Assembly (NCBI RefSeq): GCF_001650725.1
Contig: NZ_LXVX01000004.1
Location: 1 to 64,000 of the forward strand
Direction of reading: 5' to 3'
Source of the DNA: Sphingobium sp. TCM1
Lineage (GTDB): Bacteria; Pseudomonadota; Alphaproteobacteria; Sphingomonadales; Sphingomonadaceae
Length of the DNA: 64,000 bases
The notes beneath the pieces were generated by a model. It searched no databases and was not told where the DNA came from. It saw nothing but the letters and a program-made list of their open reading frames with translations. Every line of letters starts with the position of its first letter. Position 1 is the stretch's first letter. The translations under genes were made by a program, and so were the position numbers. Positions 52,246-60,695 of this stretch are shown here, piece by piece.

Positions 52246-53312
52246 CAGCCCGCCAGATCGGCCGCTCGCGCGCGATGCACGGTGGGACTGCCCAGATAAG
52301 CGCGATCGAAGAGCGAGCGGCGGAACCAAGTGTTGAGGCTATATTCCCACGTATAGCCGATGCCGCCATGCGCCGCCACCGCGGCGCGGGCCACGGACAC
52401 GTAGCGATCGGCGATATGCGCCTTGGCCATCGCCGCCGCGCGTGCGGCATCGTCCTGCTGGCTATCCCAGGCATAAGCGGCATACCACATCAGGGCGCGG
52501 GCAGGCTCGACCTCCAGCGCCATCTGCGCCAACTGGTGCTTGAGCGCCTGAAAGCGGCCGATCGCGACACCGAACTGTTCACGTTCCTTTGCATAGGCAA
52601 CGGACAGGTCGAGGCAATATTGCGCGCCGCCGAGCGCGTCGGCCGAGGCCAGCACCAGGGCCGCATCGAAAATGCGCGCAACGCGCGCATCTCCGGGTTC
52701 GAACAGGACGGAAGCAGGCGCGCCGTCGAACGTCACGGCAGACAGGCGGCGCGTGCGATCAGCGGACTGCACGGCCTCCACGACGACTCCGGCACCCTTT
52801 TCGATCAGCGCCAGCCCGCCGCCCTGCGTGCCAACCAGGATCAGATCCGCCGCTTCCGCGCCGGGCACGAAACCGATAACGCCGCTCGCCTTGCCGCCCG
52901 CCACTGTCACGGCCCAGCTGTCGGGCAGCCAATTGCCGCCGAACGCCACGGTCGCTACGGTTTCGCCACTGGCGATCTTACCGAGCCAGGCCTCCCTGGC
53001 GTCCGCGTCATCGGCCAGATTGAGCGCCAGCCCCGCGAGGCAATGCTGAAGAACGGGGCCTACCACACCGCCCTGGCCCAAAACTTCGATGCCCATGGCG
53101 AGATCGACCAGGCCCAGCCCCGCGCCGCCCACGCTTTCGGGCAAAGCGAGGCCTCCAAGGCCCAGCGCCATCAATGCGTTCCAGCTCTCGCGATCGAAAT
53201 CGCCGCCGTCATTGACGATCTTTTCAAGTCGTTCGCGCGGCATCGCATCCTCCAACGTGCCCTTGAGCGCGTCCTGGATCGCCAGTTGCTCTTCGGTCGG
53301 ATGGAACCTCAC
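52242..53312 (-). CDS. Acyl-CoA dehydrogenase beta-like subunit, no catalytic glutamate
   Basis: A 356-residue short acyl-CoA dehydrogenase, GTG 53312 overlapping the upstream dehydrogenase stop. HPTEEQLAIQDALKGTLED begins the fold; AVAAHGGIGYTWEYSLNTWFRR is the QxHGG-like segment. Neither catalytic position is filled: the C-terminus is YLGSPTVHRARAADL, without YEGT, and no ER pair occurs in helix G. Such partners form alpha2beta2 heterotetramers with a catalytic subunit, as described for steroid side-chain enzymes of mycobacteria (ChsE1-ChsE2). The directly adjacent gene at 53309-54505 is the obvious partner. Confidence 0.88.
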   Translation of the reverse strand: MRFHPTEEQLAIQDALKGTLEDAMPRERLEKIVNDGGDFDRESWNALMALGLGGLALPESVGGAGLGLVDLAMGIEVLGQGGVVGPVLQHCLAGLALNLADDADAREAWLGKIASGETVATVAFGGNWLPDSWAVTVAGGKASGVIGFVPGAEAADLILVGTQGGGLALIEKGAGVVVEAVQSADRTRRLSAVTFDGAPASVLFEPGDARVARIFDAALVLASADALGGAQYCLDLSVAYAKEREQFGVAIGRFQALKHQLAQMALEVEPARALMWYAAYAWDSQQDDAARAAAMAKAHIADRYVSVARAAVAAHGGIGYTWEYSLNTWFRRSLFDRAYLGSPTVHRARAADLAGW

Positions 53313-54505
53313 TTGTCCGCCTCCATGGCCAGGTCGCGCGGCAGGCCAAGGCCACGCTCCGCGATGATGTTGCGTTGAATATTGGTTGTGCCGCCGGCAA
53401 TGGAATTGCCAAGCGTGCCCATGATCTGGTCCAGCCATTTTTCCGGGCCACGGCCACGGGTGCCCGCAGAAGCGGGTTCGATCAGCGCATGATCACCGAT
53501 CAGCTCCTGCGCCAGCAGCGCCATCTCATGCCCGGTTTCAGTCAGCAGCAACTTCATCATGAGGCCGACGAGGCCGGGTTGTTCCTGCGCGGCGGCAAGA
53601 CTGAACAGACGAAAGCTGGAATAGCGGTGCGCCATCACCCAGCCTTCGATCTTCGTCAGCGCATCACGCACCTTCGCGTCCTTGATCGCAGGCTGGCCGT
53701 CAATCTCCATCTCCTGCGCCAGCTCGACCAGCTTGCGGAAGGTGCCACCCAGCGCATCAGCCGAGCCGATGGACGCGCGCTCATGTTTGAGCGTGGTGCG
53801 CGAGACATTCCAACCATCGCCCCGCTCGCCAACGATCCAACTCGCCGGGGTCCGGGCATTGTCGAAGAAAAATTCGTAGAAGCCCGCCTCGCCCGTCATC
53901 TGGCGGATCGGCCGGCGGGTGACGCCGGGCTGATTCAAGTCCAGCATCAGATAGGAAATGCCGCCATGCTTGGACGCGTTGGGCTCCGTGCGAAACAGGC
54001 CGAACATGTGAGTCGCGCGGTCGCCCTGGCTCGTCCAGATCTTCTGCCCGTTGATGACCCACTCGTCACCGACCAGTTCGGCCCGCGTGCGGACCGACGC
54101 CAGGTCGGACCCGGTGCCGGGCTCGGAATAGCCCTGCCCCCACATCATGTCGCCGGCCATCGTCTGACGGATGAACATGTCCTTCTGCTCGGGCGTGCCC
54201 TTTTCCAGCAAAGTTGGGACCAGCATCGACATGCCGTTGCCGCCAATCTCCATCGGAGCACGGGCGCGGGCGAACTCTTCGCGGATGACCTGCGCCTTGA
54301 CCACGTCGGCCGGCTGCTCCGATCCGCCATATTGTTTTGGAATCGCGCGATAGAGATAGCCCGCATCCGTCGCCTTGGTCCGGAAATCGCGGATGAAGGT
54401 CTTCAACTCATCCTTGCGCCGTTCGCCTGGCTGCCATGCGCCTTTCAGGAAGCTGCGCACCTCCCGGCGAAAGGTCTCGGCGCCTTCCCCATAGCTCAAA
54501 TCCAT
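53309..54505 (-). CDS. Acyl-CoA dehydrogenase alpha-like subunit
   Basis: A 398-residue acyl-CoA dehydrogenase. ATG 54505 (MDLSYGEGAETFRREV) is chosen because GGGAG is 9 bases upstream; ATG 54556 is also possible. FAD and substrate motifs are GYSEPGTGSDLASV and WTSQGDRATHMFGLF. A glutamate is present in TLKHERASIG, the helix-G position, while YEGT is replaced (IAGGTTNIQRNIIAERGLGLPRD). It is likely the catalytic partner of the following glutamate-less dehydrogenase, with the substrate expected to be a bulky ring- or side-chain acyl-CoA. It has a shared-box promoter. Confidence 0.9.
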   Translation of the reverse strand: MDLSYGEGAETFRREVRSFLKGAWQPGERRKDELKTFIRDFRTKATDAGYLYRAIPKQYGGSEQPADVVKAQVIREEFARARAPMEIGGNGMSMLVPTLLEKGTPEQKDMFIRQTMAGDMMWGQGYSEPGTGSDLASVRTRAELVGDEWVINGQKIWTSQGDRATHMFGLFRTEPNASKHGGISYLMLDLNQPGVTRRPIRQMTGEAGFYEFFFDNARTPASWIVGERGDGWNVSRTTLKHERASIGSADALGGTFRKLVELAQEMEIDGQPAIKDAKVRDALTKIEGWVMAHRYSSFRLFSLAAAQEQPGLVGLMMKLLLTETGHEMALLAQELIGDHALIEPASAGTRGRGPEKWLDQIMGTLGNSIAGGTTNIQRNIIAERGLGLPRDLAMEADK

Positions 54506-54569
54506 CTGACCCATTCTCCCAGGGCTGTCGTTCAATCGCGTTGCCACGTCTGCCATGACACTTCTTATA

Positions 54570-54580
54570 CAACTTAGTCA
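54570..54580. promoter_or_regulatory. Shared island box, copy 9 (CAACTTAGTCA)
   Basis: It lies 65 bases before the start of the heteromeric dehydrogenase operon, beside the AT-rich TTCTTATACAA. Confidence 0.5.
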
Positions 54581-54665
54581 AACAACTCTGCACGAGCCGG
54601 CAGGAAAGTCGGCGATGCAGGGCTACCACGCCACGCATGACTGACCTGATTGCGGTCTCCGGCGG

Positions 54666-55463
54666 TCAGGCGCCCTTTGCCTCCTGCATCGCCTTGTAGA
54701 TCTGCGCCGTGGCGGTGGTAGACAGCCCCATGTTCAGCGCCTCATGATCCAGCGCGGTTTCGAACGCACTGTCCTCGGCGATATTGAGGTTCGACTTCAT
54801 GTACCGATACCCCATGCGCGGACCGTTGGCGAGACGGTGCGCCGCCTTGAGCGTTTCCGCACGCAGCACGGCATCGTCGAAGAGACGGGTGTAGATGCCC
54901 TTGGCCAGCGCGGATTCGGCGTCATATTTCTCGCCCAGGAAAAAGATTTCACGCGCGACGCCCGAACCCACTATCTTGGTCCAGAAATAGCTGGAGCCGA
55001 AATCGCCACCGGCGCCGATCCGGTCGAATGCAGACAGGAAGGTGGCCGATCGGCCGGCGAACCGCAAATCGCAAGCCCCGGCGATGCCGATCCCCGCGCC
55101 TGCCACCGGGCCGTTCACCATCGCGATCGTCGGTTTGGGCATTTCATGCAGCAGGCGGGAGGTTTCCATGTAACCGCGCAGGCGGGCGAACCCCTGCTCC
55201 ACGCGGCCGCCCACATCATTGTTCGCGGGAAGCGGCTTGTGCCCGCCCCCCTTGAGATCGCCTCCTGCGCAGAAGCCGCGCCCCGCGCCCGTTACGACCA
55301 CACAGCCCACCGTGGGATCGCGCGCCGCATCGGCGGTCGCGTCGGCCAGCAAGGTCATGATGCCGTCGGCCAGCGCATTGAGTTTGTCGGGCCGGTTCAA
55401 CGTGATGATGCGAACGCCGCCCTCATTATCCACCAGCACCTCGGGGGCCTGTGCTTCGTCCAT
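54666..55463 (-). CDS. Crotonase-fold protein, enoyl-CoA isomerase-like
   Basis: A 265-residue crotonase; ATG 55463 is preferred and ATG 55487 is possible, with no strong ribosome-binding site deciding. FCAGGDLKGGGHKPLP is the CoA pocket, NGPVAGAGIGIAGACDLRFA lacks the first hydratase glutamate, and FDRIGAGGDFGSSYFWTKIVG has an aspartate at the isomerase position. The extended glycine-rich loop GGGHKPLPANNDVGGR is unusual. It is divergent from the DUF35/Ltp2-type operon with a shared box between, suggesting joint expression. Confidence 0.87.
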   Translation of the reverse strand: MDEAQAPEVLVDNEGGVRIITLNRPDKLNALADGIMTLLADATADAARDPTVGCVVVTGAGRGFCAGGDLKGGGHKPLPANNDVGGRVEQGFARLRGYMETSRLLHEMPKPTIAMVNGPVAGAGIGIAGACDLRFAGRSATFLSAFDRIGAGGDFGSSYFWTKIVGSGVAREIFFLGEKYDAESALAKGIYTRLFDDAVLRAETLKAAHRLANGPRMGYRYMKSNLNIAEDSAFETALDHEALNMGLSTTATAQIYKAMQEAKGA

Positions 55464-55516
55464 CTCTGCCACGCGTCCGGTCTCCATATGATTTGACGGC
55501 CCATGCCTATCATGGT

Positions 55517-55527
55517 TCACTAGGTGA
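55517..55527. promoter_or_regulatory. Shared island box, copy 10 (TCACTAGGTGA)
   Basis: A near-perfect palindrome (arms TCAC/GTGA) in the 200-base divergent region between the crotonase and the DUF35 gene; on the minus strand it reads TCACCTAGTGA. Confidence 0.6.
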
Positions 55528-55666
55528 TACAGCATAAAGCGCAAGATACTTGGTTCGCGGGAGGGGAATTTGACGGCGATGACGCACAAACCATCGTGCA
55601 CGATGATCCTGCTTGGCGACGGGATTTGCGACGAACTGCTTTTGGCGCGAATGGGGCGGGCGCGCG

Positions 55667-56098
55667 ATGACCGATAAGATCCTCCGTCCGCTGCCCGCGA
55701 CCGATCGCGACACCCTGCCCTTCTGGACCGGCGGGAAGGATGGCAGGCTGCTGATCGAACGATGTAATGATTGCCATTATCTCATTCATCCGCCGACCGG
55801 CTTCTGCCCCCAATGCGAAGGGCGCGATACGGCGCCCCATGCGGTGTCCGGGCGCGCCACGATCGAGAGCTTCACGGTCAATCACAAGCAATGGATGCCC
55901 GGCCTCACCGTGCCCTATGTGCTGGCGCTCGTCGCGCTGGAGGAAAGTCCCGAGGTGCGACTCGCCACCAATATCGTCGGTTGCGCGCCGCACGAGGTGG
56001 AGATCAACATGCCGGTCACGGTGCGCTTCGAGCAGGTGGATGATCTTTGGGTGCCGCTATTTGCGCCCATATCCGCAGCGGTGGAGCATGACGCATGA
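55667..56098 (+). CDS. DUF35 / OB-fold zinc-ribbon protein (ChsH2/IpfE-like)
   Basis: A 143-residue protein with a rubredoxin-like zinc ribbon, Cys33, Cys36, Cys47 and Cys50 (CNDCHYLIHPPTGFCPQC), followed by an OB fold (ATIESFTVNHKQW, PYVLALVALEE, VRLATNIVGCAPHEVEINMPVTVRFEQVDD). DUF35 proteins bind the SCPx/Ltp2-type thiolase-fold subunit and are needed for its C-C cleavage. ATG 55667 is used. It overlaps the Ltp2-like gene (ATGA), so the two are made together as a complex. Confidence 0.9.
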   Translation: MTDKILRPLPATDRDTLPFWTGGKDGRLLIERCNDCHYLIHPPTGFCPQCEGRDTAPHAVSGRATIESFTVNHKQWMPGLTVPYVLALVALEESPEVRLATNIVGCAPHEVEINMPVTVRFEQVDDLWVPLFAPISAAVEHDA

Positions 56099-57282
56099 CC
56101 GCCTATGCCGAAAAACAGACTGCGATTACAGGAATCGGGCAGTCGAAAATATCGCGCGGGGCGGACAAGTCCGCGCTTGGCCTGACGATCGACGCGGCTT
56201 TGGGGGCGATCGCGGACGCAGGCCTGACCCGCGCCCACATAGACGGCATGGCGACCTGGCCAGGGGACCGGGCGGATGGATCGGGCTTTTCCGATGTCGG
56301 CATTCCAGCCTTGCAGGATGCGCTGCGGCTCAAGCTGGGCTGGTATTCCAACGCTGCCGAAACGTCGGGGCAGTTCGGCGCGCTGTTCAACGCGATCGGC
56401 GCGATCGCATCCGGACTATGCCGCCACATACTCATATTCCGCACCATGTATGAAGCGACCGCGCGCAAGGCGGGTTTTGCCAACGCGCTGAATAGGCCTG
56501 GCGATCGAGTGCGCGGCCCCTTCGCCTGGTATGCGCCCTATCACACCTATGCCGCCGCGACCCAGCAGGCGCTCATGTTTCAGCGTTACGTCCATGAATC
56601 GGGTATCAAGCCCGCGCAGGTCGCACAGATCGCGATCAACGGCCGGCGCAATGCGAGCCGCAATCCTGCGGCCATCTATCGTACGCCGATCGACATGGAT
56701 GATTATTTCGCCTCTCCGATCATCTCCACGCCGTTGCGCTTGTTCGACTGCGACGTCCCGATCGACGGTTCGACGGCCATAATCCTGAGTCACATCGACG
56801 CGGCGCGCGACGGGCCACATCCCGTTACCCATATAGAAGCGATCGGCAGTTCCATGCAGTATCGCAACAGCTGGACCCAACTCGACGCACTCGCCACCCA
56901 GGCCCAGCCCAAAGTGGCGCAAATGATGTGGAACCGCACCGACCTCAAGCCCGCCGACGTCGACGTCGCTGAACTTTACGACGGATTCAGCTTCCATACT
57001 ATCAACTGGTTGGAAAACTTCGGCTTTTGCGGTCGGTATGAAGCGGGTGACTTCATCGGCGACGGCAGCCGTATCGCGCTCGAGGGCGATCTCCCGATCA
57101 ACACCAACGGCGGCGCGCTGTCCGCCGGACGGATGCACGCCTATGGGCAGGTGCATGAAGCGTGCGTGCAGTTGCGAGGGCTGGGCGGCGACCGGCAGGT
57201 CAATGGCACGCCACGCGTCGCAGCCCTATCGACCGCTGGCGGGCCTCTGGCGGGATGTTTCCTGTTGGTGCGTGCCAATTGA
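56095..57282 (+). CDS. Ltp2/SCPx-type thiolase-fold aldolase
   Basis: A 395-residue thiolase-fold protein lacking the thiolase nucleophile (AETSGQFGAL) and the HPLGA loop. Instead it has Tyr295 in ELYDGFSF and Tyr350 in GRMHAYGQ, the positions of the two tyrosines of the steroid retro-aldolase Ltp2 (Y294, Y344). Together with DUF35 it probably splits a beta-hydroxyacyl-CoA into a ketone or aldehyde and propionyl- or acetyl-CoA. In sphingomonads the related IpfD/IpfE pair removes the side chain of ibuprofen-type acids. The substrate here is unknown. Confidence 0.88.
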   Translation: MTAYAEKQTAITGIGQSKISRGADKSALGLTIDAALGAIADAGLTRAHIDGMATWPGDRADGSGFSDVGIPALQDALRLKLGWYSNAAETSGQFGALFNAIGAIASGLCRHILIFRTMYEATARKAGFANALNRPGDRVRGPFAWYAPYHTYAAATQQALMFQRYVHESGIKPAQVAQIAINGRRNASRNPAAIYRTPIDMDDYFASPIISTPLRLFDCDVPIDGSTAIILSHIDAARDGPHPVTHIEAIGSSMQYRNSWTQLDALATQAQPKVAQMMWNRTDLKPADVDVAELYDGFSFHTINWLENFGFCGRYEAGDFIGDGSRIALEGDLPINTNGGALSAGRMHAYGQVHEACVQLRGLGGDRQVNGTPRVAALSTAGGPLAGCFLLVRAN

Positions 57283-57295
57283 GCCGCACCTGCGA

Positions 57296-58180
57296 TCAGC
57301 GAAGGCCGGCCTGTTCAAGCAATTTCTGGGCGCGCGACAGAAAGGGCCGGTCGAGCATCCCGCCCCTGTAACCTATGGCGCCGGTGCCCGGACTGGCAGA
57401 GAAAAGATCAACGATCGCTTGCGCTTCCGCGATTTCCGCGTCTGTTGGGCTGAACGCTGCGTTGATCACATCCACCTGTGCAGGATGGATCGCCAACATG
57501 CCTCGATACCCTTCGCGTCGCACCCTTTCCGCCCGCATCTTCAGGCCGTCAAGATCGCGAAAATCGCTCTGTATCGTATCTATCGCCGTCACCCCGGCTG
57601 CAGCCGCGCCCAAAAGACATAAGGACCGCGCCAGTTCATAGGTAAAACCATAGCTGCCGTCGGAATTTCGATTCGTGGTCGCGCCGAGCGAATCAGCCAG
57701 ATCCTCACTGCCCCATGTCAGCGCCACGACACGCGGCGCCCCCTTATAGTCGCCGGTATGGAACATCGCTTGGGCAGTTTCGGTCACCAGCGCGATCACC
57801 GGGGTCGATCCCGGCGCGATGCCATTCGCCGCCTCCAACGCAGAGAGATAATGGTCCAGCCTTTCCACATCCTGCCGTCCGTGAACCTTGGGCAGCATGA
57901 TCCCGCCGGGCCGTTCGGGCATGATCGCAACCAGATCATCAAGCGTATAAGGGCCATCCAGCGGATTGACCCGGACCCACAATCTTTCGTGCCCGTCCGC
58001 CCGCGTCTTCAGAACGGCGCAAACAGTTTGACGAGCGATAGCCTTTTTTTCGGTCGCGACAGCATCTTCCAGGTCGAACAGGACGATGTCGGCCGCACTG
58101 TCCACCGCCTTGGCCATTTTGCGATCATCATCGCCCGGCACGAATAGCCAGGACCGCATCGGCAAAAGGGACGCAGCCAT
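57296..58180 (-). CDS. CitE-like HpcH/HpaI aldolase/citrate lyase family protein
   Basis: A 294-residue TIM-barrel protein with SWLFVPGDDDRKMAKAVDSAADIVLFDLEDAV, the magnesium-binding glutamate and aspartate region (FDLEDAV; WGSEDLADSLGA), RVNPLDGPYTLDDL and MLAIHPAQVDVIN. Stand-alone CitE-like proteins act as malyl-CoA, methylmalyl-CoA or citramalyl-CoA lyases or thioesterases. A retro-Claisen-type cleavage of a hydroxyacyl-CoA from the pathway is inferred. It is 6 bases behind the FadR-type gene on the same strand, so it may be co-regulated. Confidence 0.88.
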   Translation of the reverse strand: MAASLLPMRSWLFVPGDDDRKMAKAVDSAADIVLFDLEDAVATEKKAIARQTVCAVLKTRADGHERLWVRVNPLDGPYTLDDLVAIMPERPGGIMLPKVHGRQDVERLDHYLSALEAANGIAPGSTPVIALVTETAQAMFHTGDYKGAPRVVALTWGSEDLADSLGATTNRNSDGSYGFTYELARSLCLLGAAAAGVTAIDTIQSDFRDLDGLKMRAERVRREGYRGMLAIHPAQVDVINAAFSPTDAEIAEAQAIVDLFSASPGTGAIGYRGGMLDRPFLSRAQKLLEQAGLR

Positions 58181-58186
58181 GATCGC

Positions 58187-58999
58187 CTAATCCAACACGT
58201 CGATCAGGCTGTCGGCTTGGTCAGGCTCCAGCCAGGACTTGTTTGCATTGATAACATGCAGACGCCAATGCGCTTCCGCTTTGTCGCCATCGCCCGCTTC
58301 GATCAGCGCCACCAGCTTGCGGAAGGACCGAATACCGCCCAGCGATCGCTTGCGCTGGATCTCGTCCGAAACGGCGCGCCTCTCGAGATGCTCGACCTGA
58401 TATCGGGCCACCACGCCATGCAGGATGGTCGTGAGGAACAGCAGCGTCTGATTGCCCCCCAACTCGACCAGAATACGATGGAACTCAGCCAGACCGATCA
58501 TGAAATCGACATAGCGGGCTTCCTCGACCATCGCCTGCAACCGATCGATTTCACTCGTCAGTCGGCCGACGACATCCTTGGGCGGCTTTTCCGCCAGGCG
58601 CCGTGCAATATAAGGCTCAATCGCGAGCCGCGCCTCGTAGATGTCGCCGACGGTCGTACCCTGGGACTGCAAAACGAATCCTGCGTAACGCGACACGCTT
58701 TCGACGCGCGGCGCATGAACCCGGGCACCGGTACGCGACCCGCGACCGACGCTGATGAGCATTTCGGCTTCAAGGATGCGAAACGCCTCTCGCAACGTGG
58801 GGCGGGATATCCCCAGCGTCACCATCAATTGGCCTTCGGGCGGTAGAAAATCGCCCTCCTTCAGCTCGCCGCGCACAATGCGCTTGCGAATATGATCAGC
58901 AACAACTTCGGATGTCTTGGGCACGCGAATAGGCCCGGCTGCCGGCGGCGCCGGCACCTGTTCAGTTGTCATCTCGTTACGCACGCGGGACAAATTCAT
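58187..58999 (-). CDS. FadR/GntR-family regulator (FCD domain)
   Basis: A 270-residue GntR-family repressor of the FadR group. The winged HTH is EVVADHIRKRIVRGELKEGDFLPPEGQLMVTLGISRPTLREAFRILEAEMLI at about residues 32-85. The all-helical FCD effector domain follows, with likely metal ligands Asp and His in YEARLAIEPYIARR, LAEFHRILVELGGN and HWRLHV. It forms an operon with the CitE-like gene and is divergent from the crotonase at 59113. The palindrome AAGGTAAACCTT lies just upstream, at 59009-59020. Confidence 0.9.
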   Translation of the reverse strand: MNLSRVRNEMTTEQVPAPPAAGPIRVPKTSEVVADHIRKRIVRGELKEGDFLPPEGQLMVTLGISRPTLREAFRILEAEMLISVGRGSRTGARVHAPRVESVSRYAGFVLQSQGTTVGDIYEARLAIEPYIARRLAEKPPKDVVGRLTSEIDRLQAMVEEARYVDFMIGLAEFHRILVELGGNQTLLFLTTILHGVVARYQVEHLERRAVSDEIQRKRSLGGIRSFRKLVALIEAGDGDKAEAHWRLHVINANKSWLEPDQADSLIDVLD

Positions 59000-59008
59000 C
59001 TCCCCAAA

Positions 59009-59020
59009 AAGGTAAACCTT
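59009..59020. promoter_or_regulatory. FadR-type operator candidate (AAGGTAAACCTT)
   Basis: Arms AAGGT/ACCTT around AA, 10 bases upstream of the FadR start, the place for autoregulation. Confidence 0.5.
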
Positions 59021-59040
59021 GTTCTAAAACCGGCGGCCGG

Positions 59041-59053
59041 AGCTTGGCAAGCT
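59041..59053. promoter_or_regulatory. Second palindrome in the FadR/crotonase region
   Basis: AGCTTG-G-CAAGCT is a perfect odd-length palindrome between the FadR operator and the shared box; its binder is unknown. Confidence 0.45.
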
Positions 59054-59086
59054 TGCACATATCGTTACGGCGGAATAAGGCCTATC

Positions 59087-59097
59087 TAACCTAGTTA
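59087..59097 (+). promoter_or_regulatory. Shared island box, copy 11 (TAACCTAGTTA)
   Basis: The best match to the consensus, 16 bases before the crotonase ATG at 59113, so it would overlap the start of transcription. The preceding CCTATC is shared with the copy at 38422. Confidence 0.6.
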
Positions 59098-59112
59098 TAG
59101 TGGAATGTCCCG

Positions 59113-59907
59113 ATGGAATATGAAACGATCATCGTCACAAAGGCCGATCATGTGGCCACCGTCACGATCAACCGACCCGAAGCGCTGAACTCCTTTACCA
59201 AACGGATGCTGGAAGAGTTCGACTATCTGTGGAAGGATATATCGGCCGACGATGATGTTCATTGCGTCGTGCTGCGGGCAGCGAAGGGGCGGGCTTTCTC
59301 GACGGGCGTGGACGTCAAGGACAGCCAGACGCCCGAAGGCAAGATCATGCACGACAATATCTGGACCGCGCAGGATCCTGGCGACTTCCTGGGCCCCAAG
59401 GCCAATCGCTGCTGGAAGCCAGTGGTCTGCGCCGTGCACGGCATGGCTGCGGGCGGCGCCTTCTACTGGATCAACGAGAGCGACATCATCATCTGCTCGG
59501 ACGAAGCGACCTTCTTTGACCCCCATGTCACCTATGGCATGACGTCGGCGCTGGAACCCATCGGTGCAACCTATCGGATGCCATTGGGCGACGTACTGCG
59601 CATGGCCCTCCTCGGCAATGACGAGCGGATCGGCGCGGAGACCGCGAAGCGCATCGGATTGGTGAGCGAAGTCGTCACGCTGGAGCGGCTTTGGGAGCGG
59701 GCTGACGAACTGGGGCGGCAGATCGCGGCCAAGCCGCCCGCTGCCACGCAGGGCACAGTGCGTGCGATCTGGGAGTCGCTGGACCAGACCCGTACCGGCG
59801 CGCTCCAGACGGGTCTCAAATATTGTTTTCTCGGCAACCCCATCGGGACCGCGCAGGTCGATCGCTGGGCAATCATGAACAATGCCAAGAAGTGGGAAAT
59901 TCGCTGA
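59113..59907 (+). CDS. Crotonase-fold protein lacking both hydratase glutamates
   Basis: A 264-residue crotonase-fold protein. FSTGVDVKDSQTPEG keeps the oxyanion segment. Where GGxE is expected it has AAGGAFYWINESD, and where FGQPE is expected it has ATFFDPHVTYGM, so neither glutamate of hydratases remains. The family fold, trimer helices and the WKPVVCAVHGMA segment are intact. A different reaction such as isomerisation, C-C hydrolysis or ring cleavage is therefore likely. It precedes an SDR gene that starts inside its 3' end. Confidence 0.85.
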   Translation: MEYETIIVTKADHVATVTINRPEALNSFTKRMLEEFDYLWKDISADDDVHCVVLRAAKGRAFSTGVDVKDSQTPEGKIMHDNIWTAQDPGDFLGPKANRCWKPVVCAVHGMAAGGAFYWINESDIIICSDEATFFDPHVTYGMTSALEPIGATYRMPLGDVLRMALLGNDERIGAETAKRIGLVSEVVTLERLWERADELGRQIAAKPPAATQGTVRAIWESLDQTRTGALQTGLKYCFLGNPIGTAQVDRWAIMNNAKKWEIR

Positions 59908-60695
59908 GCGCGTCGACCGACAGATCAGGGCGTGTCGCCGGCAAAAAGGCACTGGTCACCGGCGGTGCGCAAGGCCTGGGCGCGGCGAGCGCCTGGATGC
60001 TCGCGCGCCATGGTGCCAAGGTCGCAATCGCTGACCTGAACCTGTCCGGCGCCGCCGCCCTGGCGGACGCGATCAATGTGGAACTGGGCGCCGGCACAGC
60101 CTGCGCCTTCTTCCTCGACGTCACGGACGAGGAAGGGTGGCGACCGGTCATCGACGCGGCGGCGGCGGCGATGGGCGGCCTGTCAGTACTGGTCAACAAC
60201 GCCGGCATCGCGCCCATGGGCACGATCGAGGATATGCCGACCGACCTCTGGGACCGGACCATGGCGATTAATGTCGACAGCGTCTTCTTCGGCAGTCGCG
60301 CCGCACTGCGCGTGATGCGTGACCATATGCCCGGATCGATCGTCAATATCTCGTCGATCGCGGGGATGATCGCGAGCGCCAACTTCGTAGGCTACAATAC
60401 GTCCAAGGCGGCCGTGTGGATGCTCAGCAAATCCATTGCCCTCTACTGCGCACGCGAAGGCCTCGATATACGGTGCAACTCGGTGCACCCTACCTTTGTC
60501 AACACGCCGTTGCTGGACGGCATCGGGCGTGGGACGCAGGAAGAGCGGCTCGCCAAGCTCGCGCGGCAGATCCCGATCGGTCGTGTCGGGGAACCCGATG
60601 ATGTCGCCTATAGCGTCCTCTATCTCGCGTCCGACGAAAGCCGGATGATGACGGGCGCCGAACTCAAGCTGGATGGCGGCATTTCGGCGATGTGA
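59892..60695 (+). CDS. Short-chain dehydrogenase (hydroxysteroid-dehydrogenase-like)
   Basis: A 267-residue SDR probably starting at GTG 59892, overlapping the crotonase by 16 bases; the start is inferred because no ATG fits. VTGGAQGLGAASAWMLARHGAKVAIADLN suggests NAD binding, VNNAGIAPMGTIEDMPTDLWDRTMAINVDSVFFGSRAAL follows, and the catalytic set is ISSIAGM and YNTSKAA. VHPTFVNTPLLDGI resembles 3-oxosteroid or 3-hydroxyacyl SDRs. It likely oxidises a hydroxyl group produced by the preceding crotonase or a ring alcohol. Confidence 0.87.
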   Translation: MGNSLSASTDRSGRVAGKKALVTGGAQGLGAASAWMLARHGAKVAIADLNLSGAAALADAINVELGAGTACAFFLDVTDEEGWRPVIDAAAAAMGGLSVLVNNAGIAPMGTIEDMPTDLWDRTMAINVDSVFFGSRAALRVMRDHMPGSIVNISSIAGMIASANFVGYNTSKAAVWMLSKSIALYCAREGLDIRCNSVHPTFVNTPLLDGIGRGTQEERLAKLARQIPIGRVGEPDDVAYSVLYLASDESRMMTGAELKLDGGISAM

